In this document: piece after piece, positions 1 to 9,196 of the stretch
How the letters are laid out: each line of letters starts with the position of its first letter
How positions within the stretch are numbered: the stretch's first letter is position 1
Assembly (NCBI GenBank): GCA_041738285.1
Contig: JBGSQB010000038.1
Location: 1 to 23,086 of the forward strand
Length of the DNA: 23,086 nucleotides
Reading direction: 5' to 3'
From: SZUA-521 sp041738285
GTDB taxonomy: Bacteria > Pseudomonadota > Gammaproteobacteria > Pseudomonadales > Azotimanducaceae
Notes under the pieces: generated by a model
Told to the model about the DNA's origin: nothing
What the model saw: only the letters and a program-made list of their open reading frames with translations
Database searches by the model: none
Program-made: the position numbers and the translations under genes

Positions 1-1844
<1,844 letters not shown>

Positions 1845-1871
1845 GCAAGGGCGGGGGTTGAGGACTCTGGC

Positions 1872-2250
1872 ATGCCGATACAAACGACTATCGATTGCTC
1901 CAAAGGGCTGATCCAGACGCACGCATCCGGTCGCGTCACAGGTAGGGACCGGTTACTACAAAGGCTTGCGCGCGCATCCGGACTTCCGGAGCAACCTCAA
2001 TGAGATCTTCGACGCATCCCAAGTCGACGACATCGACGTGACCGCGGCCGACATCCGCCATTTGTCCGCCGTCACCCAAGCGTTCACGAGCGTTGGGGTG
2101 TCCATCAAAGTGGCGATCGTCGCACCGGGTGATCTCGAGTTCGGTATGTCGCGGATGTACGAGATGTTGCAGTCGCAGTCGATCAACGCGCTGAGGGTAT
2201 TTCGCGAGCGTGCGCTCGCGGAGCAATGGATAGCGGCCTGCTCGGCTTGA
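1872..2250 (+). pseudogene. Small SpoIIAA-like (STAS-superfamily-like) protein, frameshifted near its N-terminus
   Basis: Function unknown; the protein resembles small cytoplasmic SpoIIAA-like proteins of Proteobacteria. The ATG at 1872, with GAGG upstream, begins MPIQTTIDCSKGLIQT and a short strand pair ending RVTGRD. That frame then fails. The frame that continues (GYYKGLRAHPDF, then FDASQVDDIDV, VAIVAPGDLEFGMSRMYEM and a final VFRERALAEQWI) has no suitable upstream start. Family members have an acidic residue plus about two residues just before the YxxGL helix, so one extra base or two missing bases around 1950 would join the frames. The shorter reading frame from TTG 1966 to 2250 (94 residues) lacks the first strands and is unlikely to be a complete protein. 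The gene starts 27 bp after katG and may be cotranscribed with it. Confidence 0.6.
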
Positions 2251-2309
2251 GTCCGAACAGGCCGGTTCGGCCAAGAGCAACCGTGGATTCTTGCCTGGGG
2301 GGCACGCCT

Positions 2310-3296
2310 GTGAACGACGAGTTGATGCATCCGGTAGGGGACGATCCCGCCTGGAGCGAGAGCTACTATTTCAACTTCATCGACCCGACCTCGAGGCTCG
2401 GCATGTTCACCCGCATGGGGTTCCGGCCCGGCAACGGCTGGGCGGATGCGCTGCATGTGGTGTACCTGGAAGGCAAGCGCGTGGCATTCACCTACGGGCG
2501 CCGCACCATCGGCAAAGACCTGTCCCGCTACGACGGCGACCTGACCGCGGGCGATCTCAGTCTCACCTGCGAAGCAACGCATGAGCGTTGGCGCATCCGC
2601 TACGACGGCTCCGCTCAGGACATCCCCGATGCCGCCATTCTGCTCGAACGCAGCAAGCTGCGGCCCGAAGGCTGGTTCACACCGGCAACGCTGACCATGG
2701 ACGTGACCTTCGACTGTCTGACGGCACCGCACTACGCTGCGAGCGGCGCGCGCGGGCACTTCGAACAAAGCGGCCGCGTGAAGGGCACGATCGCGCTTGG
2801 CGATGAGCGCTGGACCGTGGACGGGTACGGCGTGCGGGACAAGTCCTGGGGTCCGCGAGACTGGGGCGCGGGCGATCGCGGCGCCATGCCGAAGCCCAGT
2901 GAACGCGCCGGGCCGGCACCTTTCGTCAACTGGTTCTCGATGAACTTCGGCGACTACGCGGCGCTCGGCGGCTCCTGCTTCCGTCACGCCGACGGCGTCA
3001 TGCGTGGTGAGGGCTGGCTGCAGCGGGACGGCCGTTCCGGTGCGCTGAAGGACATCGTCATCGAAACGGACTACGAGAGCGACTCTCTCATTCATCGGGC
3101 GGTCCGACTCAGTGCGAAGACCGAAGGTGGGGAGTCGATCCGGATCGACGGCGACGTGCTCAGCGTCTGCCCTACCAAGATTCCGATGCCGGGCGGCGCC
3201 ACCTTCGTCAACGAGGGACTCACCGAGTTCCGCTGGGGCGAACGCACGGGTTACGGCATCGCCGAGCACTGGCACGCGGTCACAGCCGGCGGCTGA
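2310..3296 (+). CDS. DUF7065/DUF7064 lipocalin-like protein
   Basis: Uncharacterised protein of 328 residues. The N-terminal half (ESYYFNFIDPTSRLGMFTR, then LHVVYLEGKRVAFTYGRR) and the C-terminal half (WTVDGYGVRDKSWGPRDWG, then FVNWFSMNFGDY) match the DUF7065 and DUF7064 pair. This pair is distantly related to the CrtC/AttH lipocalin-like fold and is often found in steroid, terpenoid and lipid catabolic gene neighbourhoods. I chose GTG 2310 because a G-rich stretch (TGGGGGGC) lies about 8 bases upstream and the conserved region begins soon after. An in-frame ATG at 2325 is an alternative, and a longer start at 2226 would overlap the upstream gene. No signal peptide is visible. The next gene downstream encodes an LLM flavin oxidoreductase, but a REP pair separates the two, so they may not be cotranscribed. 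The family call is good; the function is unknown. Confidence 0.75.
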   Translation: MNDELMHPVGDDPAWSESYYFNFIDPTSRLGMFTRMGFRPGNGWADALHVVYLEGKRVAFTYGRRTIGKDLSRYDGDLTAGDLSLTCEATHERWRIRYDGSAQDIPDAAILLERSKLRPEGWFTPATLTMDVTFDCLTAPHYAASGARGHFEQSGRVKGTIALGDERWTVDGYGVRDKSWGPRDWGAGDRGAMPKPSERAGPAPFVNWFSMNFGDYAALGGSCFRHADGVMRGEGWLQRDGRSGALKDIVIETDYESDSLIHRAVRLSAKTEGGESIRIDGDVLSVCPTKIPMPGGATFVNEGLTEFRWGERTGYGIAEHWHAVTAGG

Positions 3297-3303
3297 CGCG
3301 ACG

Positions 3304-3377
3304 CTGTGGGAGCGGGCTCGCCCGCGAACAACTTCTGAATTGCTTGCATCTGTTCTCGCCCAAGGGCGCTCCCACAG
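3304..3377. repeat. Inverted pair of REP-like elements (BIME-like), copy 1
   Basis: CTGTGGGAGCG at 3304-3314 is a perfect 11-bp inverted repeat of CGCTCCCACAG at 3367-3377. Each arm carries its own small hairpin: GGGCTCGCCC in the left arm and CGCCC-TT-GGGCG in the right. Each arm ends with GAAC or its complement before a 22-bp AT-richer spacer. This is the layout of Pseudomonas/Xanthomonas REP units starting GTGGGAGC, arranged as a BIME. It lies between two genes on the same strand. A second pair is at 19389-19461. Confidence 0.8.
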
Positions 3378-3403
3378 GACTTGTATGCAACACCCTCCTA
3401 GCC

Positions 3404-3434
3404 TTGATCCAACCTGCCGGATCGCGGGTAGTAT
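3404..3434 (+). promoter_or_regulatory. Possible sigma-70 promoter for the LLM oxidoreductase gene
   Basis: TTGATC at 3404-3409 and TAGTAT at 3429-3434 are separated by 19 bp and lie 38 bp upstream of the start codon, just after the REP pair. The spacing is longer than ideal, so this is only a candidate. Confidence 0.25.
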
Positions 3435-3472
3435 TCCGGCTCAGGTCCGTTCCACGACAGGGAGAGAACCAC

Positions 3473-4696
3473 ATGGCCTACCGGCCCAAGCGCATGAAGT
3501 TCGGTATCTTTCTCGCGCCGTTTCACCGCGTTGGCGAAAATCCGACGCTCGCGCTGAAGCGCGACATGAAGTTGATCGAGCTTCTCGATGAGCTTGGCTA
3601 CGACGAAGCCTGGATCGGGGAACACCATAGCTTTGGCCGCGAGATCATCGCGGATCCAGTGGTGTTCATGGCAGCTGCTGCCGAGCGCACGAAGCGCATC
3701 AAGCTCGGCACGGGCGTGTTGAGCTTGCCCTACCACCATCCGCTCATGGTCGCCGACCGAATGGTGCAACTCGATCACATGACGGAAGGCCGCGTGATGA
3801 TGGGCTGCGGCCCGGGCGCGCTGACGTCCGATGCGCACATGATGGGCATCCCGCCGACGGAACAGCGCCGCCGCATGGGCGAGTCGCTGGACGCGATCAT
3901 GAAGCTCCTGCGCCGCGAAGAACTCGTGACGGTAAAGACCGACTGGTTCGAGCTGAAGGACGCACAGCTGCAGCTCGCTTCCTATTCCGATCCACACCTG
4001 CCGGTCGCGGTCGCGGCGTCGTTTACACCCGCTGGACCGATGGCCGCAGGCAAGCACGGCGTCGGGCTGCTTTCGGTTGCGGGCGTGGACAACACCGCTT
4101 TCGAGCGCACGTGGGGCTGGGCCGAGGAAGCCGCCGCAGAATCCGGCCGCACCATCTCACGTGATCACTGGAAGGTGGTGGTGCCGATTCACGTCTCGGA
4201 GTCCCGCAAGCAGGCGCTCGCCGAAGTGGACGCAGGCTACAAACTGCGCCCCTACACGGGTGATGCAAGGAACCCGTCTGCGGCTGGCCCCGGTTTGTTC
4301 GCCGGTGCAGGCACGCTCGAAGAGCAAGCTGAACGAGGCTCGGCGCTGATCGGTTCTCCCGATGACGTGGCAAACGCCTTGGAAATGATCATCGAACGTT
4401 CGGGCGGCATCGGCGGCATTCTCGGCCTCGCGCACGAATGGGCGAGCACGGAAGCGACCAATCGCAGCTTCGAGTTGTTCGCTCGGCACGTCGCGCCGCG
4501 CTTTCAGAACCAGCTGGAGCCGATTTACCAAAGCCGCGACTGGGTGGAGGAGCACATGCGTGAAGTGTTCGGCGGAACGCTACCTGCGATTGCCAGGGCG
4601 TTCACCGACGCCGGGAAGGAACTCCCCGCCGCGATCGTGCAGCAACAGCAGGAGCGCGAAGCGCGGCGGAAGGCGAGGGCTGCCAAGAACGAGTAG
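3473..4696 (+). CDS. LLM-class flavin-dependent oxidoreductase (luciferase-like monooxygenase)
   Basis: A 407-residue TIM-barrel flavin oxidoreductase of the bacterial luciferase superfamily, expected to use reduced FMN and O2 on an organic substrate that cannot be read from the sequence. Family marks are WIGEHHSFG (residues 47-55), LGTGVLSLPYHHP (78-90) followed by LDHMTEGRVMMGCGPG, the RRMGESLDAI helix, and a late GSPDDVANALE segment. It looks like the LimB/limonene-monooxygenase-like branch, which has an extended charged C-terminal tail; here that tail ends in an Arg/Lys-rich coil. ATG 3473 is supported by GGGAGAG at 3460-3466. A longer in-frame start at 3344 would run back through the REP element and is rejected. 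The stop lies 2 bp from the stop of the convergent TIR-protein gene. The DUF7065/DUF7064 neighbour hints at lipid or terpenoid oxidation, which is inference. Confidence 0.88.
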   Translation: MAYRPKRMKFGIFLAPFHRVGENPTLALKRDMKLIELLDELGYDEAWIGEHHSFGREIIADPVVFMAAAAERTKRIKLGTGVLSLPYHHPLMVADRMVQLDHMTEGRVMMGCGPGALTSDAHMMGIPPTEQRRRMGESLDAIMKLLRREELVTVKTDWFELKDAQLQLASYSDPHLPVAVAASFTPAGPMAAGKHGVGLLSVAGVDNTAFERTWGWAEEAAAESGRTISRDHWKVVVPIHVSESRKQALAEVDAGYKLRPYTGDARNPSAAGPGLFAGAGTLEEQAERGSALIGSPDDVANALEMIIERSGGIGGILGLAHEWASTEATNRSFELFARHVAPRFQNQLEPIYQSRDWVEEHMREVFGGTLPAIARAFTDAGKELPAAIVQQQQEREARRKARAAKNE

Positions 4697-4698
4697 CG

Positions 4699-7272
4699 TC
4701 ATGGTTTTCCGAGGTAGCGGTCGTACCACGCCGCGATCTCTGCGGCGAGCAGATTCGGCGGATAGCGGAAGTGGCCGCCTTCATAGACGACGCTGCGCTT
4801 CTCGGCGGCCGGCGTGCCGAGGGCATCGAAAAACGGCTGCTGCGATGTGTCGCGCGGAAACGTCGGATCGAAGCGGCCATTGGCCGTGAGCACCGGCTGA
4901 ATCACGCGCGGCAGGTAATTCACCGAGTCCACCATCGGATGCATCGGCCGCAACACCACGCCCGCGCTCACCAGCACCGCCGCCTTGTACATCGGTTGCA
5001 GCGCAAGGATGATCGGCGCGATCACGACGCTCCCATAGCTTTCCGCCAACAGGCCAATGTGATCCTGATCAATCGCATCGAACGTCGCGATGTATTCGAG
5101 CGTGTCGGAGGAGTCCTGGTACCAGGCAAGCGCAGCACGCCGCTGGCGCTCGCTGAGTTCTTCGACGTTCGCAGGCGGCGGCGCCCTTCGCGAGAACGTG
5201 CCAAGCCACTCCGGCATGAAGACCCAACGACCCGTACGGACGACGCTCTTTGCATGGCTCAGCACCGCACGCAGGTGCTTCGCGGCTTGGGGCACCATCG
5301 CACCGCTATGCGGCGCCAGGACGATCGCCTGGTATCGAGCGCTGGTTCGCTGCGGCTTCATCACGTAGATGCGCATTATGGCGTCGCCGTCGTAGTGCAA
5401 CACATGACGCTCGAGAAGCCATGTGTCGGTGCCATCGACGGTCTCGATCTCTACCGAGACGGGCCGCCGCCGCTGCGCCGAGAACTGCGCTCGCATGATA
5501 GTGAACGCCTCATCCGCCACCGGTTGCCGCGCCATCTCGATGCCCACCGGTGTGATCGCTGCGAGTTGTGCAGCATCGATCCCGCTGTGCTCGAGCGTGC
5601 GCATGAGGCGAATGCCGATTGTCGGACCACGCGTGGACGGATCTACGCTGGTGAGATCACCGGATTCGGATGCATAGTCGTTCCACGAACCGCCCATCGC
5701 GAGGCGCTCGTCACCGACCTCGTTCCACAGCCACTCGCGGACGTTGCCGGCAGTATCGAACGTGCCCCACGGCCCCAGCGCTCGACTCGCGCGCGTGGTC
5801 AGCGCACCCGTCTGATTGAAATTTCCGGCCGCCGACAGCGCTGGCAGCACGGGACCCATGCCCTCCCATGGCGCCATCGCATATCGCGCCCAATGGTGGA
5901 TCGTCGGCAACTGCGCATCGCGGTAGCGCGCATAGGCGACCGCCTCGTGCCAGCTGACGCCGCTCACCGGCAGATCGCCCGCTCCTTCCGCGAAATGGCC
6001 GAGCGTCCACGAAGCCGGACCGGGATACCCGGTGCTGTCGACGAACGCGCCTCGGTCCACAGGGAGTCCCTGCCAGTATCGAGCGTCGTCATAGCCGCGG
6101 GCATCGACAAAATCCTGATACTCGCGGTTGCTCACTTCCCGCTTGGCTACGGCAAATGACGGCACGTGCGCCCGGTGGCTGCCCAATACGTCGGAGGTCC
6201 ATCTCGTTACGAAGACCGGGAAGTCGGTCGCTGGCACGCGCACCATGTCGATCGCAATGGCGCCCTTGGGCGTGAGCTCGATGGCAACAGGGCCTACGTT
6301 GACCAGACTTCCTTCGATCTGTTGCGCGGTGGGACCCGGCACGCGTACGGCATGGTGTCCGGTCTCGAACTCGGCCTTCTCGACACGCACCTCGATGACG
6401 TCGTTTGGAAGCGCGATCGCATCGTCGAGCGGCGCGGTGCCGAGCGGAATCCAGAGCGATTCGCTCGAGCCGCCGTAGGGGCGGAACGAGACTGTCGCGC
6501 CCGGTGTCGCGACATCGAGGTGCACTGGGGTCGCGACGTCCGGCCAGAGCGCGAGAAATTCATCCGTCCGCTTCTGCGCCTCCGTCAGCTCCCGGGCAGC
6601 CATGAACGCCTTCGCCACATTGTCCGCACGAGCCGCATCGACAAAGTCCGCGAGCCGCTCGGCGGCGCGCGCGGCTTCGGCCGCCTGCCATCGCCAGAGA
6701 CCGCCACCGACCAGCACGACCACGAGCACCATCACGGCCAGGATGGCCGGGCGCTTGATTCGCCTTGGCTGCGTTGCCGCGGGCGACAGTGGCGGTTGCC
6801 ATTGCGGCAGCGCCGACGATGGCGAGTCGCTACGTGTGTCGCCCAGGAAATCCCGCAGGGCAGACTCGAGCCGCGTACGGTAGGTCGCTTCGTCGAAGCG
6901 GTCCCGAAGGATCGCCTGTCGATCACCCAACGCGAGCTGCACGCCGGACGGCAGCACCACGGGATCGAGGTGCACCGCAACCACGTCTCGATGGCGGTCG
7001 AGTGCGAAGGTGAGCTCGCGCAGGCAATTGCGCGACTGCAAAGAGCGTTCAGTGAGGAAGATCACGAAGACCCCACATCGCTCGATGGCGGAGGCAAGAT
7101 CATCGTGCCAGGCATGACCGGGGTGAATGCCTTCGTCGTAGTAGAAGCGAATGCCCGCACCGCTTAGGTACTCGAGCTCCGCGAACACCCGATCGGCGTC
7201 CTCGTGCGCATAACTCACGAAGGCGAACGGCTCGTCACCGCGGTACGCTTCGATCGGAAATTGCGCGGTCAA
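4699..7272 (-). CDS. TIR domain - membrane helix - SUMF1-like - alpha/beta-hydrolase fusion protein
   Basis: Predicted 857-residue membrane protein. Residues 15-143 form a TIR_2 domain: FVSYAHEDADRVF, FYYDEG, VFVIFLTERSLQS, then CLREL, where Glu86 aligns with the catalytic Glu of NAD-cleaving TIRs. A Pro/Ser-rich linker is followed by RRIKR and one hydrophobic helix (about 176-193), so the TIR is predicted cytoplasmic and the remainder periplasmic. After an Ala-rich helical stretch comes a PEGA-like beta region (about 250-312), then a SUMF1/formylglycine-enzyme-like domain (about 338-562; AKREVSNREYQDF, TAGNVREWLW, MAGGSW-type turn read here as MGGSW). Residues about 580-857 resemble an alpha/beta-hydrolase with a likely triad Ser745 (AESYG), Asp802 (GRFDP) and His834 (EGGHF). 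There is no Cys in the SUMF1 part. The start is TTG with GGGGGAG upstream; no other start precedes the TIR core. The layout recalls kinase-SUMF1-hydrolase proteins with TIR in place of the kinase. Confidence 0.85.
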   Translation of the reverse strand: MTAQFPIEAYRGDEPFAFVSYAHEDADRVFAELEYLSGAGIRFYYDEGIHPGHAWHDDLASAIERCGVFVIFLTERSLQSRNCLRELTFALDRHRDVVAVHLDPVVLPSGVQLALGDRQAILRDRFDEATYRTRLESALRDFLGDTRSDSPSSALPQWQPPLSPAATQPRRIKRPAILAVMVLVVVLVGGGLWRWQAAEAARAAERLADFVDAARADNVAKAFMAARELTEAQKRTDEFLALWPDVATPVHLDVATPGATVSFRPYGGSSESLWIPLGTAPLDDAIALPNDVIEVRVEKAEFETGHHAVRVPGPTAQQIEGSLVNVGPVAIELTPKGAIAIDMVRVPATDFPVFVTRWTSDVLGSHRAHVPSFAVAKREVSNREYQDFVDARGYDDARYWQGLPVDRGAFVDSTGYPGPASWTLGHFAEGAGDLPVSGVSWHEAVAYARYRDAQLPTIHHWARYAMAPWEGMGPVLPALSAAGNFNQTGALTTRASRALGPWGTFDTAGNVREWLWNEVGDERLAMGGSWNDYASESGDLTSVDPSTRGPTIGIRLMRTLEHSGIDAAQLAAITPVGIEMARQPVADEAFTIMRAQFSAQRRRPVSVEIETVDGTDTWLLERHVLHYDGDAIMRIYVMKPQRTSARYQAIVLAPHSGAMVPQAAKHLRAVLSHAKSVVRTGRWVFMPEWLGTFSRRAPPPANVEELSERQRRAALAWYQDSSDTLEYIATFDAIDQDHIGLLAESYGSVVIAPIILALQPMYKAAVLVSAGVVLRPMHPMVDSVNYLPRVIQPVLTANGRFDPTFPRDTSQQPFFDALGTPAAEKRSVVYEGGHFRYPPNLLAAEIAAWYDRYLGKP

Positions 7273-7390
7273 CGCGCCGTCTCCCCCAGTCGCATGACCC
7301 GGTCAGTTTACGCCAACGGTCATCGAGAGGGGTGCTTGGGACCTATCCCGAACCCGCTCGCGGCGAGTAGCCGCAGGTGCGCCCCGTCGC

Positions 7391-8281
7391 CTATTGGCGG
7401 CCAAAACGCCAGCTGACCTTCGTACCACCGCAATTGACGGCGCCGTGCAATTGCTTGTCTACGCCCCCACCGCTACCGGCCTCGCAGATGTGCATCAAGC
7501 CTTCGGTGGCGACGGGCAAGCTGATACCTCGGCAGCTCGCCTCGAACGGATCCGCAACCAATACGAGCATTTGCTGCCCATCGCCGGGCGCGTCGAGCTG
7601 CATCTCGCCGTGCAGTTGCAACCGGCCCTGGTAGTTCGGGCAGTCGTCCACGGTGTAGCTGACCTCGAGCTCGCCTCGAATGGAGGTGTAGCTGCCGCTG
7701 CCCGGATGACTTTCCTCGAGTTCGATGTGACCGGCGCCGCTGAAGTGCGTGTTCTCACCCTGGGTGTCGATGCTGACCGTGCCGAAAAAGACTCCGTCGG
7801 GCGGCGCAGGCCGCTTGGGTTTCGGCGGATCGCACAGGATGCCGGCGAGCCGCAGAGCGATTCCCTCTGTCACGTCATCGAAATGATCCTCTGGAGTCGA
7901 TCCCGAGTCCGATCCGATCACCTGCCCGGTAGCGGCGTCCCGCGCCTGGATATTCCAGCTGACCGTTCCGGCGGTGTTGCTGACGGAACCTTCAATAAAC
8001 ACCGTGGGCTGGATGAGCTGGCCCAGCTTCGCCCGCGTGGCCGGGTCAACGCGCGGCGACTGCTGAAACTCGAGCTCGCCGTCTCCACTCAACCACCTGC
8101 ATCTCGCAGGGCTTCCACGCAGGCGTGTTCAACCAGCTCCGATAGGCCCCCGCCGTACACAGATTGGGTCCGGGTCTTTGAATTCCGTCACCGCCACCGC
8201 CGGCCCCGCGTGGGCGCAGCTGCATGCCGCCGCAAAGAAGACAAGCATCAGGGTAGTGAGGCCGACGCGAGAAACGTTCAT
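7391..8281 (-). pseudogene. CsgG/FlgO-like lipoprotein gene with two apparent frameshifts
   Basis: Read on the minus strand, ATG 8281 begins a lipoprotein signal peptide ending LVFFAAAC, with the lipobox Cys at residue 20, then AVAVTEFKDPD. The frame shifts at about 8168, inside GGGTCCGGGTC on the plus strand. The next frame reads YGGGLSELVEHACVEALRDAG and stops near 8094, where a one-base loss in a G run would join it to the final frame: GELEFQQSPRVDPATRAK, a CsgG/FlgO-like IQPTVFIEGSV strand and GIALRLAGILC. A C-terminal beta-rich domain follows with four Cys (DDCPNYQG, ASCRG, HICEAG, VNCGG). A reading frame from TTG 8092 (233 residues) covers only the last part and lacks the signal. The gene lies 118 bp upstream of the TIR-protein gene on the same strand. 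The CsgG/FlgO call is tentative; the lipoprotein signal is clear. Confidence 0.6.
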
Positions 8282-8310
8282 GCACACCTACTGTACATTC
8301 TTGGGACCCA

Positions 8311-8331
8311 CTACTGATCTTAGTAGATCAG
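8311..8331. promoter_or_regulatory. Nested dyad upstream of the lipoprotein gene
   Basis: CTGATC-TTAGTA-GATCAG (8314-8331) overlaps CTACT-N6-AGTAG (8311-8326), about 30-50 bp upstream of the lipoprotein start on the minus strand. The region is locally AT-richer. It could be an operator or a small hairpin; nothing identifies a binding protein. Confidence 0.25.
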
Positions 8332-8340
8332 TCCGGCATT

Positions 8341-8373
8341 GGCGCATGTCCCAAACAAGCGGCCCCATGCGCC
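8341..8373 (-). terminator. Possible terminator hairpin after the response-regulator gene
   Basis: GGCGCATG at 8341-8348 is a perfect 8-bp inverted repeat of CATGCGCC at 8366-8373, with a 17-nt loop. It lies 21 bp after the response-regulator stop on the minus strand. There is no T tract, so intrinsic termination is uncertain. It may only attenuate transcription into the lipoprotein gene or protect mRNA ends. Confidence 0.35.
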
Positions 8374-8394
8374 TGTACGGCTTCGACCTCGCCT

Positions 8395-9180
8395 CTAGAT
8401 CCGCAGGCGATCGAGGTACGTGCGCACACGCTCGCGAAACCCTTCGCTGCTCGTCACGGTAACGCCGCACGCCATGACGAGAATGAAATCGCCGCGCAGA
8501 GTGCGGTTGATCTCGCGTACGTAGGCGGTGTTGACGATGCACGAGCGACTCACCCGCAGAATCGGTTGCGCCTGCAGGGCCTCTTCGATCTGCTGCAGCG
8601 TCGCGCGTGCCTGCAGCGTTTCCGTTCCGACCCGAAGCCGGACGTAGTTGCGATCCGCTTCCACCAGTTGAACCTGCGATGGATCGAGCAGGATCTGCCG
8701 ACCTTGGGTCGCGGCGAGTAGCCGCAGCTTCTGCTCGGGCGCGCGGCCGGTGACCTTGTCGAGCGCCGCCATCAACGTATCGAGCGCCGCGGCGCGATCG
8801 ACCTGGTTGCCCGCGGCATGGCGTTGCCTGACGCGTTCCATGGTGCGCGCGAAGCGCTCGTCGTCGAAGGGTTTCAACAGATAATCGATGGCGCTGACCT
8901 CGAATGCTTCGAGCGCGTAGTGATCGTAGGCGGTGACGAAGACGATGAGCGGCAGCGTCGCCGGATCGAGCGCGCGGGCGAGTTCGATGCCGCTCATGGA
9001 GCTCATCTGAATGTCGAGGAAAAGTAGCTGCGGCGGCTTGGCGCGAATCGCCGCGAGCGCGAGCGTGGGGTCGCCGTATTCGCCGGCCACATCGAGATCG
9101 GGCTCGGCCGCGCAGCACTCGCGCAGGGAGCGGCGCCCGGCGGGCTCGTCGTCGACGATGACGACATCGATGCTGCTCAT
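8395..9180 (-). CDS. LytTR-family response regulator
   Basis: A 261-residue two-component response regulator. The N-terminal receiver domain has the acidic pair (VVIVDDEPAG), the phosphoacceptor Asp (LLFLDIQMSSMSG), the conserved Thr (FVTAYDHYA) and Lys (DYLLKPF). A linker leads to a C-terminal LytTR DNA-binding domain (LVEADRNYVRLRV, LRVSRSCIVNTAYVREI). LytTR proteins bind pairs of short direct repeats, usually one two-turn step apart. ATG 9180 gives the normal receiver N-terminus (MSSIDVVIVDDE); a longer frame to 9351 would overlap the kinase gene and adds only unrelated Arg/Cys-rich sequence. It is the second gene of a kinase-regulator operon, 16 bp after the kinase stop. The phased repeats at 10489-10628 are its natural candidate target. 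Confidence 0.95.
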   Translation of the reverse strand: MSSIDVVIVDDEPAGRRSLRECCAAEPDLDVAGEYGDPTLALAAIRAKPPQLLFLDIQMSSMSGIELARALDPATLPLIVFVTAYDHYALEAFEVSAIDYLLKPFDDERFARTMERVRQRHAAGNQVDRAAALDTLMAALDKVTGRAPEQKLRLLAATQGRQILLDPSQVQLVEADRNYVRLRVGTETLQARATLQQIEEALQAQPILRVSRSCIVNTAYVREINRTLRGDFILVMACGVTVTSSEGFRERVRTYLDRLRI

Positions 9181-9196
9181 GCACTGCGGCGCCTGA

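Noticed and set aside
1956..3275. Long open frame on the minus strand (439 codons) opposite the SpoIIAA-like and DUF7065/DUF7064 genes
   Set aside because: It runs opposite two supported genes, has low-complexity Arg/Val/Ala-rich content and no recognised motif; GC-rich antisense frames of this length are common.
4771..7167. Long plus-strand open frames (462 and 333 codons) opposite the TIR fusion gene
   Set aside because: They are Arg/His-rich, match no family, and lie opposite a gene with four recognisable domains.
7305..7311. GTAAACT on the minus strand upstream of the TIR gene, also found upstream of the kinase gene at 10442-10448
   Set aside because: A shared 7-mer is weak evidence, neither copy has a good -35 partner, and a common promoter could not be supported.
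7394..8317. Plus-strand open frame (307 codons) opposite the frameshifted lipoprotein gene
   Set aside because: It is tempting because it is unbroken, but the minus strand shows a lipobox and CsgG-like sequence while the plus-strand translation has no recognisable fold or signal.
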